From contig JARVJU010000013.1 in NCBI GenBank assembly GCA_029775965.1, positions 1 to 53,733 on the forward strand: 53,733 bases of DNA, written 5' to 3'. The notes below the pieces were generated by a model. It saw only the letters and a list, made by a program, of their open reading frames with translations. It did not search any database and was not told the origin of the DNA. This stretch comes from Nitrososphaeria archaeon (GTDB lineage: Archaea > Thermoproteota > Nitrososphaeria > Conexivisphaerales > DTJL01). The translations under genes were made by a program, and so were the position numbers. Within the stretch, counting starts at the first letter, position 1. The number at the start of each line of letters is the position of its first letter. Below, piece by piece: positions 43,945 to 52,277 of this stretch.

Positions 43945-43968
43945 GAATTATTCATAACTGAATAATTC
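43945..43968. promoter_or_regulatory. 10-bp perfect inverted repeat upstream of thrC
   Basis: GAATTATTCA-TAAC-TGAATAATTC lies 45 bp upstream of the thrC start, in the 352-bp gap between thrC and the divergent regulator gene. It is a candidate operator. The rest of the gap holds AT-rich sequence with TAATATAATAATTATTAAA (around 43981-43999) as the likely promoter and no gene. Confidence 0.45.
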
Positions 43969-44012
43969 ATACAAAAATACTAATATAATAATTATTAAAC
44001 CGCTTATGGGAT

Positions 44013-45230
44013 ATGATAATAGGCCTGAGATGCAGAGAATGCAAAAAAGAGTTCAGTCCATCGATCAGGTATGTCTGTGATGATTGCTTTGGTGCCTTGG
44101 ACGTAATTTATGATTATGATAGTATTCATCTGACCAAGAATCTACTTGCGAATAGAGAAAATAACATGTGGAGGTACAAAGAGCTACTACCAGTAGAGCC
44201 TCAAGATTCTCTGTACAGTTTCCATTCTGGATGGACACCCTTAATTAAAGCTTCTAAACTGGCGAAAGCCTTGGGCCTTAACAATCTTTATATAAAGAAT
44301 GACTCTGTTAATCCGACCTTTTCCTTCAAGGATAGACCTGCAGCGCTAGGCGTAGCTGCTGCATTAAATTTTGGACTTGAAGCAGTGGGTTGTGCTTCAA
44401 CAGGAAACCTAGCCGCAGCTACTGCAGCATATGCTGCAAGAGCAGGTTTACCTTGCTATGTCGTCATACCAAGCAGCATAGAGCAGTCAAAAATTTCCCA
44501 AGCCCAAGCATACGGGGCAACTATAATAGCCGTAGAAGGAACCTATGATGATTCTAATAGACTGGCTGCCCAAGCTGGAGAATATTATAATATTGGCATG
44601 GTTAACATTAATCTCAGACCATATTACGTAGAGGGGTCCAAGACACTAGCCTTTGAAGTTGCAGAGCAACTTGGATGGGATGTACCTGATACGATAGTGG
44701 TACCTACAGCAAGTGGTGCTATGCTAAATGCAATTTGTAGAGGATTCGAAGAGTTAATGGAGATAGGGTTTGTCAGAAATACTCCAGCAACTATTGTAGC
44801 AGCACAAGCATCAGGGTGTAACCCAATATCAAGAGCATACAAAGAAGGTAAAGATGTAATAATGCCAATTCAGCAACCAGATACGATAGCTAAGAGCCTG
44901 GCTATAGGTGACCCAGGTGATGGAATATACGTACTGAGAAGGCTGAGAAACAACGGACTGGCAGAAGATGCTGACGATGACGAAATTATAGAAGGTTGCA
45001 GATTACTGGCCCAGACAGAGGGAATTTTCACAGAGCCAGCTGGGGGCGTAGCTATAGCCGTTTTGAAGAAGCTTGTTGAACAAGGAAAGATTGGCAAAGA
45101 TGATAAGATAGTCTGCTATATAACTGGAAATGGCCTCAAGGCACCGGACGTATTACAAAGCATCCTCCCTAGGCCGATTGTTGTAAAGCCTGAGCTGAAA
45201 GCGCTAAGCTCTATATTGTTAGGAGGGTAA
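44013..45230 (+). CDS. thrC: Threonine synthase
   Basis: The 405-residue PLP enzyme converts O-phosphohomoserine to threonine. It has an N-terminal zinc ribbon (CRECKKEFSPS, CDDCFGALD), the PLP lysine in PTFSFKDRPAALG, the phosphate loop ASTGNLAAATAAYAA and VPTASGAMLNAI. The last bases include AGGAGGG, which serves as ribosome-binding site for the following moaD-like gene four bases downstream. ThrC next to a MoaD/MoeB pair suggests a co-transcribed unit, though a shared pathway is not evident. Confidence 0.94.
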   Translation: MIIGLRCRECKKEFSPSIRYVCDDCFGALDVIYDYDSIHLTKNLLANRENNMWRYKELLPVEPQDSLYSFHSGWTPLIKASKLAKALGLNNLYIKNDSVNPTFSFKDRPAALGVAAALNFGLEAVGCASTGNLAAATAAYAARAGLPCYVVIPSSIEQSKISQAQAYGATIIAVEGTYDDSNRLAAQAGEYYNIGMVNINLRPYYVEGSKTLAFEVAEQLGWDVPDTIVVPTASGAMLNAICRGFEELMEIGFVRNTPATIVAAQASGCNPISRAYKEGKDVIMPIQQPDTIAKSLAIGDPGDGIYVLRRLRNNGLAEDADDDEIIEGCRLLAQTEGIFTEPAGGVAIAVLKKLVEQGKIGKDDKIVCYITGNGLKAPDVLQSILPRPIVVKPELKALSSILLGG

Positions 45231-45234
45231 AGTT

Positions 45235-45501
45235 TTGGCTATAGTAGAAGTATTTATACCGTCTGTGATCAGCAACAGCAAAGAGAAGGCTAGGATAAAG
45301 GTTGATGCAAAAGACGTCAAGGAGCTACTATTTCTTCTAGAAAAAGATGGTATAGTAGAAAGGAATCGTTTGTTTGATGACTCTGGTAAAATTAAAAAGT
45401 TCCTCAATCTTTATGTAAACGGAAAGAGGCAGAACGATCTGGAGATTCAGCTAAACGATGGAGATGAGGTAAGTATACTTCCTTCGGTAGCTGGTGGGTA
45501 G
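45235..45501 (+). CDS. moaD: MoaD/ThiS-family ubiquitin-like sulfur carrier
   Basis: The 88-residue beta-grasp protein ends in VAGG, the diglycine that is adenylated and thiocarboxylated. FNLYVNGKR-like and LNDGDEVSILPSVAGG segments are typical of MoaD. The TTG start follows the Shine-Dalgarno AGGAGGG. Its stop overlaps the start of the E1-like gene by 8 bp, so carrier and activating enzyme are encoded together. It may supply sulfur for molybdopterin, thiamine, tRNA thiolation or protein tagging; archaeal carriers are often shared. Confidence 0.9.
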   Translation: MAIVEVFIPSVISNSKEKARIKVDAKDVKELLFLLEKDGIVERNRLFDDSGKIKKFLNLYVNGKRQNDLEIQLNDGDEVSILPSVAGG

Positions 45502-46567
45502 TTTGTCGCAATTAAGCGATGATGAAATACAGAGATATTCAAGGCAGATAGTTCTGCCTGAAATAGGTGTAGAAGGACAAGAACTGATAAAAAGATCAAA
45601 AGTATGCATAGTAGGTATAGGAGGTCTAGGATCGCCTGTAGCTCAGCAGCTTGCGGGGTTGGGGGTAGGTCACTTAAGGTTAGTAGATAGGGATATAGTT
45701 TCCTTGACAGACCTACACAGGCAACATCTTTTCTCAACTAAAGATATCGGAAGGACAAAGGTAGAAGTAGCAGCAGAGAAATTATCAGAACTTAATCCAT
45801 CAATAAATATAGAACCTTTACCTGTGCCAATAGCTCACTATACCGTTGAAGGTATAGTTGATGGTATGGATGTTATAGTTGATTGCATGGATTCAATAAA
45901 TGCGAGGTATCTAGTGAATAGAGCATGTCTGAAAAAAAGGATCCCATATGTGTATGGAGCAGCAATACAGACCTATGGGACTGCATTCACAGTGCTTCCA
46001 AATCAATCTGCTTGTCTTGAATGTATCTATCCAGGTCTTAATGATACAGACCTGCCCAGATGTGCAGTAGCAGGCGTTGAACCCTCTATTCTGAGTATAG
46101 TGGCTGGGGTGCAGGTCAGCGAAGTTTTGAGAATTATAACCAAAAAGAGGCCATTGTTGATAAATGACTTGTTATTTATAGAACTTTCTTCTCTCTCGTT
46201 TGATCACATCAAAGTGAAAAGAAGGAATGAATGCGAAGCTTGTGGCGATATTCAAAATATTATTATTCCCAGAACAGAAAATTCATTTGAGGTAGGGTGT
46301 GCCAGAGATGGGTCAGGAGTTTACTTTATAACACCAACCTCTCCAAAGAAGTTAGATCTAGCTAGACTATCGAAAAAGATCAAACAGATGAATAATGGGC
46401 GAATAACGAAGTCAAGATTCTCGATAGCTTTCAATGTTGAAAAGGGTATAAGATTAAACATTCTGGAAACTGGCGTATGTATAGCTCAAGTAGAATTTCC
46501 TATTCTGGATCAACGTGCGATTCAGTCGAGGCTTACAACGCTATATAATGCACTAACAAGTAATTGA
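45494..46567 (+). CDS. moeB: E1-like activating enzyme (MoeB/ThiF family)
   Basis: The 357-residue enzyme adenylates the diglycine C-terminus of the carrier encoded just upstream. Motifs: RYSRQIVLPEIG, VGIGGLGSPVAQQLAGLG (ATP loop), LVDRDIV, zinc cysteines CLECIYPG and CEACGD, and a candidate catalytic Cys in DLPRCAVAGVEPS. A C-terminal extension of about 100 residues (from residue 255) lacks a rhodanese motif. The start is GTG at 45494 or TTG at 45503. A tRNA-Val gene follows on the other strand. Confidence 0.92.
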   Translation: MGSLSQLSDDEIQRYSRQIVLPEIGVEGQELIKRSKVCIVGIGGLGSPVAQQLAGLGVGHLRLVDRDIVSLTDLHRQHLFSTKDIGRTKVEVAAEKLSELNPSINIEPLPVPIAHYTVEGIVDGMDVIVDCMDSINARYLVNRACLKKRIPYVYGAAIQTYGTAFTVLPNQSACLECIYPGLNDTDLPRCAVAGVEPSILSIVAGVQVSEVLRIITKKRPLLINDLLFIELSSLSFDHIKVKRRNECEACGDIQNIIIPRTENSFEVGCARDGSGVYFITPTSPKKLDLARLSKKIKQMNNGRITKSRFSIAFNVEKGIRLNILETGVCIAQVEFPILDQRAIQSRLTTLYNALTSN

Positions 46568-46574
46568 GACCTAG

Positions 46575-46666
46575 TGGGCCGGACAGGATTTGAACCTGTG
46601 ATCTCCGCCGTCTCCTGCATCTATTGTGTCAGAGCGACGTCCAAGACCAGGCTAGACGACCGGCCC
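46575..46666 (-). tRNA. tRNA-Val (GAC) with a 16-nt intron
   Basis: On the minus strand the acceptor GGGCCGG/CCGGCCC, D arm with TAGCCTGG, anticodon stem TCGCT/GGCGG and T arm ACAGG/CCTGT form a full cloverleaf with discriminator A. The loop is CTGACA, then 16 extra bases (plus-strand 46611-46626), then C, so an intron sits at the canonical position 37/38. The anticodon GAC is at 46628-46630 on the plus strand as GTC. CCA is not encoded. Confidence 0.88.
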
Positions 46667-46777
46667 TCTGAACCGCATGCCAATAAAAAGTTGATTTAAA
46701 CCTTTCATGTCACTTTCTGATGGACAAATCTGTACTCAATCAGTTTATTTATCTGTGTTACTGACAAAGGAGTAGCG

Positions 46778-48052
46778 ATGAGCAATAAGATAATCGGAGG
46801 ACTTTACAGGCAAACAATGGATAAGAGAAAAGATGCAGTTAAATCGTTTTCTGGTATGAGTGATGAAGAAATTGAGGCAATATATTCAATGACATCGCTA
46901 TCACGAGACCTTGCAGACAGAATGATAGAGAACGTCATAGGGGCTATACAAGTTCCTGTAGGCGTAGCTACAAACTTTGTAATTAACGGGGAAGAGAAGC
47001 TTATACCTATGGCGATCGAGGAACCTAGTGTAGTGGCTGCAGCAAGTAATGCAGCACGAATGGCCAGACCCCATGGCGGATTTCACGCTCAAGCAACCAG
47101 GCCAATAATGATAGGACAGGTTCAGGTTGTGGGCGTTCAGGACCCTTATGCAGCAGCGCAGAGGGTTCTATCAGAATCACAAAAGATACTTGAAATATGC
47201 AACTCCACAAATCCAACACTTGTTAAAGTTGGAGGCGGGGCAATAGATCTTGATACAAGGGTTATAGAGACTATAAGAGGGAAGATGGTGTTGGTTGAGC
47301 TTGAGGTTGACTGTAGGGATGCTATGGGAGCTAATACGGTAAATACCATGGCGGAAACAATAGCACCGTTGATCGAATCTTTGACAGGAGGCAGAGTAAG
47401 ACTCAGAATTATAACTAATCTAGCAGTCAAGAGACTAGCAAGGTCTTGGGCTATCTTTGACAGGGAGATGTTGGGAGGTGAGGACGTAGTAGAAGGGATA
47501 CTGGATGCGTACGCATTTGCCGAAGCCGATCCATACAGATGCACTACGCACAACAAGGGTATTATGAATGGTATAACTGCTGTTGCATTAGCTACTGGCA
47601 ATGATACAAGAGCAATAGAGGCAGGCGCGCATTCATATGCAGCTAGGGATGGAAGATACAGATCTCTTACAAAGTATTCCAAAGATTCAAACGGTAATTT
47701 AGTTGGCAGCATAGAGCTACCAATTGCAGCAGGTATACTTGGTGGAGCAACGTCAACTCACCCAGCTGCGAAAGCAGCAATCAGACTCTTACAAGTAAAG
47801 ACCGCACAAGAACTTGCAGGTATTATGGCTTCTGTCGGCCTTGCCCAGAACCTTGCTGCGCTAAGGGCTCTAGCGGCTGAAGGGATAAACAAAGGGCATA
47901 TGAAGCTACACGCAAGAAACTTGGCGATGCTTGCAGGCGCGACACCTGATATATTAGATGAAGTGTTAAAGAGACTGGGCTCAGAGCACAGAGTAACATA
48001 TGACAAAGTTGCAGAGATAGTAAAGGAGATAAAATCAATCAGAAATTCTTGA
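46778..48052 (+). CDS. hmgA: HMG-CoA reductase, class II-like
   Basis: The 424-residue enzyme makes mevalonate for isoprenoid lipids. Motifs are ENVIGAIQVPVGVATNF, DCRDAMGANTVNTMAE, TTHNKGIMNGITAVA (catalytic Lys) and GHMKLHARN (catalytic His). The length and N-terminal arrangement (EEPSVVAAASNAA) resemble the class II (bacterial-type) enzyme rather than the class I form of many archaea. Its 3' end overlaps the convergent meaB by 14 bp. ATG start with TTTATTTATC upstream as probable promoter. Confidence 0.93.
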   Translation: MSNKIIGGLYRQTMDKRKDAVKSFSGMSDEEIEAIYSMTSLSRDLADRMIENVIGAIQVPVGVATNFVINGEEKLIPMAIEEPSVVAAASNAARMARPHGGFHAQATRPIMIGQVQVVGVQDPYAAAQRVLSESQKILEICNSTNPTLVKVGGGAIDLDTRVIETIRGKMVLVELEVDCRDAMGANTVNTMAETIAPLIESLTGGRVRLRIITNLAVKRLARSWAIFDREMLGGEDVVEGILDAYAFAEADPYRCTTHNKGIMNGITAVALATGNDTRAIEAGAHSYAARDGRYRSLTKYSKDSNGNLVGSIELPIAAGILGGATSTHPAAKAAIRLLQVKTAQELAGIMASVGLAQNLAALRALAAEGINKGHMKLHARNLAMLAGATPDILDEVLKRLGSEHRVTYDKVAEIVKEIKSIRNS

Positions 48053-48974
48053 ATATTCTCTTTATTATGAGATCTGCTAAGGTATCAGGGTCCATGTTTC
48101 TTTCAGCTATCTTATAGAGCATAGCTCTTGTATCTTTTTCATCCATGGCTTTATTAATCAGATTTTCAAGCTTACTGTAAACAGCTTCTTTTACTTCCAT
48201 AACCACTCTATTTAGATTTTCTTTCTGTTGCCTATTTCTAAACCATTCTTCATACATAGATATAGATTTTGCAAGCTCTGATATACCGGAACAATTTTTA
48301 GCTGAGGTCCTTATTACAGGAGGTTTCCATCCATCTTTCTCCTTGACAAAGGGTAATATCTGCAAAACTGCTTTATCGGATCCCTCAAGGTCCGACTTAT
48401 TCACAACGAAGATATCACCTATCTCCATCAACCCTGCCTTTATAGCCTGAACTTCATCTCCCATCTGAGGCATGATAACAACTACTGTCAAGTCAGAAAC
48501 CTTTGATATATCCAGTTCAGTCTGCCCTATTCCTACTGTTTCTACAAGTATCTTTGTATATTTGGCTGCATCAAGAACAACTATAGCCTTCCTTGTGGCT
48601 CTAGAAATGCCGCCTTCACTCCCCCTAGAAGCCATACTGCGTATGTAAACACCTTCATCGAGAGAATGCTCTAACATTCTTATCCTGTCACCTAGCAATG
48701 CACCTCCGCTTACCGGGCTGGTGGGGTCTACTGCTATGACACCAACTCTGTCCCCCCTAGAGCGAAATTCCTTTACAAGGCAATTCACCAGCGTGCTTTT
48801 ACCTGCGCCCGGAGGCCCAGCTATACCGATCACGAAAGAAGATCCAGACATCTTGTACAGCTGAAAGTATAGTTCTTTGGAGCCAGGTAGTTCATCTTCA
48901 ATCATAGTTATAGCTTTAGATATAGCTTTCCTATCTCCCTTCACTATCCCTTTGATGATGTCAGTATTACTCAT
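48039..48974 (-). CDS. meaB: Methylmalonyl-CoA mutase-associated GTPase MeaB/ArgK
   Basis: The 311-residue G3E GTPase has GPPGAGKSTLVNCL (P-loop), VDPTSPVSGGALLGDRIRM, ETVGIGQTE and the specificity motif VNKSDLEG. It protects the mutase and gates adenosylcobalamin loading. It is divergent from the mutase large-subunit gene with an 84-94 bp shared promoter region, consistent with joint use. The C-terminal helical dimerisation arm (NLNRVVMEVKEAVYSKLENL) is present. Confidence 0.95.
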   Translation of the reverse strand: MSNTDIIKGIVKGDRKAISKAITMIEDELPGSKELYFQLYKMSGSSFVIGIAGPPGAGKSTLVNCLVKEFRSRGDRVGVIAVDPTSPVSGGALLGDRIRMLEHSLDEGVYIRSMASRGSEGGISRATRKAIVVLDAAKYTKILVETVGIGQTELDISKVSDLTVVVIMPQMGDEVQAIKAGLMEIGDIFVVNKSDLEGSDKAVLQILPFVKEKDGWKPPVIRTSAKNCSGISELAKSISMYEEWFRNRQQKENLNRVVMEVKEAVYSKLENLINKAMDEKDTRAMLYKIAERNMDPDTLADLIIKRIFKNF

Positions 48975-48996
48975 CTGACCATCAGCTGTGGGATTG

Positions 48997-49006
48997 CTAT
49001 ATAAGC
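48997..49006 (+). promoter_or_regulatory. TATA-box candidate between meaB and the mutase gene
   Basis: CTATATAAGC lies in the divergent intergenic region, about 60-70 bp upstream of the mutase start. If used for the mutase, the transcript would have a leader of about 35-45 nt. Confidence 0.4.
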
Positions 49007-49067
49007 TTGGACTGAGACTTCTGGCAAAAGAGAGAAATACACATGCAAGATAATACCATTGGCTGGT

Positions 49068-50786
49068 ATGAAGAAGGACGAGTACTGGGCATCCAAGCTG
49101 AAGGAGCTTACATTAAAAGAATCAAAAATCAATAATGCAGAATACAAGAAATGGGAAAGAGAAATCTATAGCCGTTGGGTCAAAGCCAACAAGGAAAGAA
49201 AGGATTCTTTCAAAAACACATCAGGCATAGAGTTAAAGCCTGTATATACACACGAAGATGTGCAGCACATAGACCCATTGCATGATATAGGATATCCGGG
49301 CGAGTACCCATTCACAAGAGGAGTGTATCCTTCAATGTACAGAGGGAGACTCTGGACTATGAGGATGTTTTCTGGTTTTGGCGCACCTGAAGATACTAAT
49401 AAGAGACTGAAGTATCTTCTACAGCATGGAGAAACAGGGCTTAGTATAGCCTTTGATATGCCAACTCTTTATGGATATGATGCTGATGACCCGCGTTCCT
49501 TTGGCGAGGTTGGAAGATGTGGAGTTAACGTAACTTCATTGGATGATATGAAGATTATATTTGACGGAATACCTCTTGACCAAGTCAGTACATCTATGAC
49601 GATAAACGCCCCGGCGGCTGTGCTTATGGCTATGTATATAGCAGTCGCAGAGGAACAAGGTGTGGCACCTGAAAAGCTTCGAGGTACGGTGCAGACGGAT
49701 ATATTAAAAGAATACATTGCACAGAAAGAATGGGCATTTCCACCAGAAGCTCATTTAAGAATTATACGAGATATGATGGTTTATTCAACTCGAAACATGC
49801 CATTATGGAACTACATAAGTATAAGCGGTTATCACATTAGAGAAGCTGGAGCAAATGCGATTCAGGAACTGTCTTTTACACTAGCTGATGGCTTTGCGTA
49901 TGTAGATCTGGGGGTAAATGCAGGTCTACCTGTTGATTCATTTGCTCCCAGGCTTTCATTCTTCTTTAATTGTACAATGAACTTCTTTGAAGAAATAGCG
50001 AAGTTCAGAGCTGCCAGGAAGATATGGGCAACAGTTATGAAAGAAAAATATCATGCAAAGGATCCTAGGTCGATGCTTCTGCGTTTTCATACGCAGACAT
50101 CTGGTGCTTCACTTACATGGCAACAGCCAATGAATAATATAATCAGAACTGCTATAGAAGCTTTGGCTGCAGTGCTTGGAGGTACTCAGTCGTTGCATAC
50201 AAATTCATATGATGAGGCATGGGCTTTGCCTACTGAGAAGGCTGCTAGAATAGCTTTGAGGACACAGCAAATAATAGCTGAAGAGACAGGGATACCTGAT
50301 GTAATAGACCCGCTTGGAGGGTCATACTATCTTGAATGGTTAACAAGAGAAATGGAAAAGGGGTTCTATAGGTATATGGAAAAAATTGAGGAGGCAGGAG
50401 GACTGCTAGAGGCTATAAAAAGTGGTTATATTCAGAGGGAGATAGCTAACACAGCCTATGAAACTCAAAAGGAAATAGAGGATAAGGAGAGAATAATAGT
50501 AGGTGTGAACGCCTACAGAATAAAAGAAAAGAAGCCGATCGACATTCTCACAATAGATGAAAGAGCTCAGAAGCTTCAGATCGAAAGGGTTCAGCGTCTT
50601 AAGAAGACAAGAAACGAAGCAGATGTTAAGAAGAGCCTAGAAGAATTGAGGGAAGCATTCCTTGATAGCAAGACCAATGTGATGTATCCTATGATAAAAG
50701 CTGTAAAGGCAAAGGCAACTCTTGGAGAAATAATGCAGGTTGGAAGAGAGGTCTATGGTCCATGGGCAGAGCCACAGTTGTTGTAA
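49068..50786 (+). CDS. mcmA1: Methylmalonyl-CoA mutase, large (catalytic) subunit
   Basis: The protein interconverts methylmalonyl-CoA and succinyl-CoA using adenosylcobalamin. The TIM barrel has YPFTRGVYPSMYRGRLWTM, GEVGRCGVNVTSLDDM, and RFHTQTSGASLTWQQPMNN with the catalytic His, then GGTQSLHTNSYDEAWALP. The B12-binding domain is not fused; it is the next gene, overlapping by 25 bp. A separate small subunit is typical of archaea. In Thaumarchaeota and Sulfolobales this step belongs to the 3HP/4HB carbon-fixation cycle. Start is ATG 49068, or TTG 49059 in frame. Confidence 0.96.
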   Translation: MKKDEYWASKLKELTLKESKINNAEYKKWEREIYSRWVKANKERKDSFKNTSGIELKPVYTHEDVQHIDPLHDIGYPGEYPFTRGVYPSMYRGRLWTMRMFSGFGAPEDTNKRLKYLLQHGETGLSIAFDMPTLYGYDADDPRSFGEVGRCGVNVTSLDDMKIIFDGIPLDQVSTSMTINAPAAVLMAMYIAVAEEQGVAPEKLRGTVQTDILKEYIAQKEWAFPPEAHLRIIRDMMVYSTRNMPLWNYISISGYHIREAGANAIQELSFTLADGFAYVDLGVNAGLPVDSFAPRLSFFFNCTMNFFEEIAKFRAARKIWATVMKEKYHAKDPRSMLLRFHTQTSGASLTWQQPMNNIIRTAIEALAAVLGGTQSLHTNSYDEAWALPTEKAARIALRTQQIIAEETGIPDVIDPLGGSYYLEWLTREMEKGFYRYMEKIEEAGGLLEAIKSGYIQREIANTAYETQKEIEDKERIIVGVNAYRIKEKKPIDILTIDERAQKLQIERVQRLKKTRNEADVKKSLEELREAFLDSKTNVMYPMIKAVKAKATLGEIMQVGREVYGPWAEPQLL

Positions 50787-51220
50787 AGAACAAAAGCCGA
50801 AACAGGAAGATACGAATACTCGTTGCCAAGCCTGGATTGGATGGTCATGATCGAGGGGCTTTAGTTTTATGCAGAGCATTTAGAGATGCTGGTATGGAGG
50901 TTATCTATGCAGGTCTTCTGCCCACTCCTGAACAAGTAGCAAGGATGGCTATTGATGAAGATGTGGACGTAGTTGCACTAAGCCTCCTTAACGGAGCGCA
51001 TATGACCGCCTTTCCTAGGGTCAAAAAAATGCTAGAAGAATATGGAGGCAAGGATATTCTTGTAGTTGGAGGTGGCATCATACCCGATGATGACAGGGTC
51101 AAACTGGAAAAGCTAGGTATAACTGGCAACTACGGACCTGGTACTCCGTTAAAGACTATAATAAAACACATAACCGACAGAGTCATGCGAGAAAGGTGGA
51201 AGATCAAGAAACAGACATGA
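50762..51220 (+). CDS. mcmA2: Methylmalonyl-CoA mutase, B12-binding subunit
   Basis: The 152-residue cobalamin-binding protein has the base-off motif GLDGHDRGALV (DxHxxG; His ligand to cobalt), ALSLLNGAHMTAFP and ILVVGGGIIPDDD. It assembles with the large subunit encoded immediately upstream. The first ~15 residues are basic and disordered-looking. Its 3' end overlaps the convergent small HExxH gene by 17 bp. Confidence 0.95.
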   Translation: MGRATVVVKNKSRNRKIRILVAKPGLDGHDRGALVLCRAFRDAGMEVIYAGLLPTPEQVARMAIDEDVDVVALSLLNGAHMTAFPRVKKMLEEYGGKDILVVGGGIIPDDDRVKLEKLGITGNYGPGTPLKTIIKHITDRVMRERWKIKKQT

Positions 51221-51536
51221 ATGACTTTATATATGATATAGCAAATTTATTTGCAAGTTTCTCGTTTCCTTTATGCTCTCCTCCTCTGTTTCTTAGATGA
51301 TGATAGAATTCATGCAAAACTACGAAAGGATCTGTAAGGTTTTCACTCCTAGCAAAATATATAGTATTTTCTTTTGCAACATAAACTCCCAAAGCTCTCT
51401 TCTTACCTTTAACATGCCCTACTCTTATCATTGGAGCTTTTATCTTGTAAAAGTCACTCAGCAGAGAGATGGCTTTCTCTGTGCGACCGGATAATATCAT
51501 CATAACAACGGATGCTTTAAACGAGTTCTCTTCCAT
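51204..51536 (-). CDS. Small HExxH protein (IrrE/ImmA-like mini metallopeptidase)
   Basis: The 110-residue protein has FVVLHEFYHHLRNRGGEHKGNEKLANKFA. (split: LHEFYHHLR then GNEKLANKFA.) HEFYH is an HExxH zinc motif and the downstream Glu-Lys-Leu-Ala-Asn-Lys-Phe-Ala matches the E-x-x-AN-x-FA pattern of COG2856/IrrE-ImmA peptidases. Those proteins are usually longer and fused or paired with an HTH gene; neither is seen here. An N-terminal helix and strand region (KALGVYVAKENTIYFARS) fits the minimal fold. Function is unknown. Confidence 0.65.
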   Translation of the reverse strand: MEENSFKASVVMMILSGRTEKAISLLSDFYKIKAPMIRVGHVKGKKRALGVYVAKENTIYFARSENLTDPFVVLHEFYHHLRNRGGEHKGNEKLANKFAISYIKSFMSVS

Positions 51537-51626
51537 TTATCTGATACCAGCAAAAAGAGAGGATAAAAGGATTAATAAAAGGAAGCATGAATGATTTTAT
51601 TAGAATGTACAGAATTTTGCTACTGC

Positions 51627-52277
51627 GTGCCTTACTGCCCTGAGTGCGGAAAGAGAGTAAATCAGAATGACACAGTATGTTATTCGTGTAAAGGTAACTT
51701 AATAGTTCTTTATCGAATATCAGATTCTACATTATGCCCCAGGTGTGGTGAACTAATAGATAAAAGTCATGTATTCTGTTATAAATGTGGATATAGCAGA
51801 GCTCTGATAACTAAGGGAAATAAGCAAAATATTTCGCCCAAGGTTAAAAAGATACTTCCTATTGCAGGCATCATTATACTAGTTATCTTCACGGCGTTCG
51901 CATTGACGAATTTTCTCGTTTATAACCCGCCTGAATCCAAGTACGAGGTCATTGTGAATCCTTTGCATATACAATATTCATTTTTAGGCTCTATAACTCA
52001 GTATGCAGCTTATTATCAGCCAGCTTCATTTTCATCATATGATGTGCTACCAGGATCAAGCTTTGTTGCTATGATCACTTTGCCTGCAAACCCTGCGCCC
52101 TTTAATATCCATATATTATCTATAATAATACTTACAGCTGGTTTTACCCTCCTTTCTGGTGGCTACGCGCTCCCTTATTCTATCGCTCCAGGGACAAGCG
52201 TTACACTAGCGCTTGTAATACAGGCACCCGATCATGCTTATAACGGTCCCGTAGACGTGCTTATCTTGCTTGGTTGA
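51627..52277 (+). CDS. Membrane-anchored double zinc-ribbon protein
   Basis: The protein has two N-terminal zinc ribbons (YCPECGKRVNQND with CYSCKG; CPRCGELIDKSH with CYKCGYS), one membrane segment (ILPIAGIIILVIFTAFALTNF) and an outer domain of about 125 residues rich in beta strands. The zinc part would be cytoplasmic. GTG at 51627 (MPYCPECG) is preferred over the ATG at 51591, which adds a cysteine-rich leader unlike the family pattern. Similar zinc-ribbon membrane proteins are common in archaea, with no known role. Confidence 0.7.
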   Translation: MPYCPECGKRVNQNDTVCYSCKGNLIVLYRISDSTLCPRCGELIDKSHVFCYKCGYSRALITKGNKQNISPKVKKILPIAGIIILVIFTAFALTNFLVYNPPESKYEVIVNPLHIQYSFLGSITQYAAYYQPASFSSYDVLPGSSFVAMITLPANPAPFNIHILSIIILTAGFTLLSGGYALPYSIAPGTSVTLALVIQAPDHAYNGPVDVLILLG

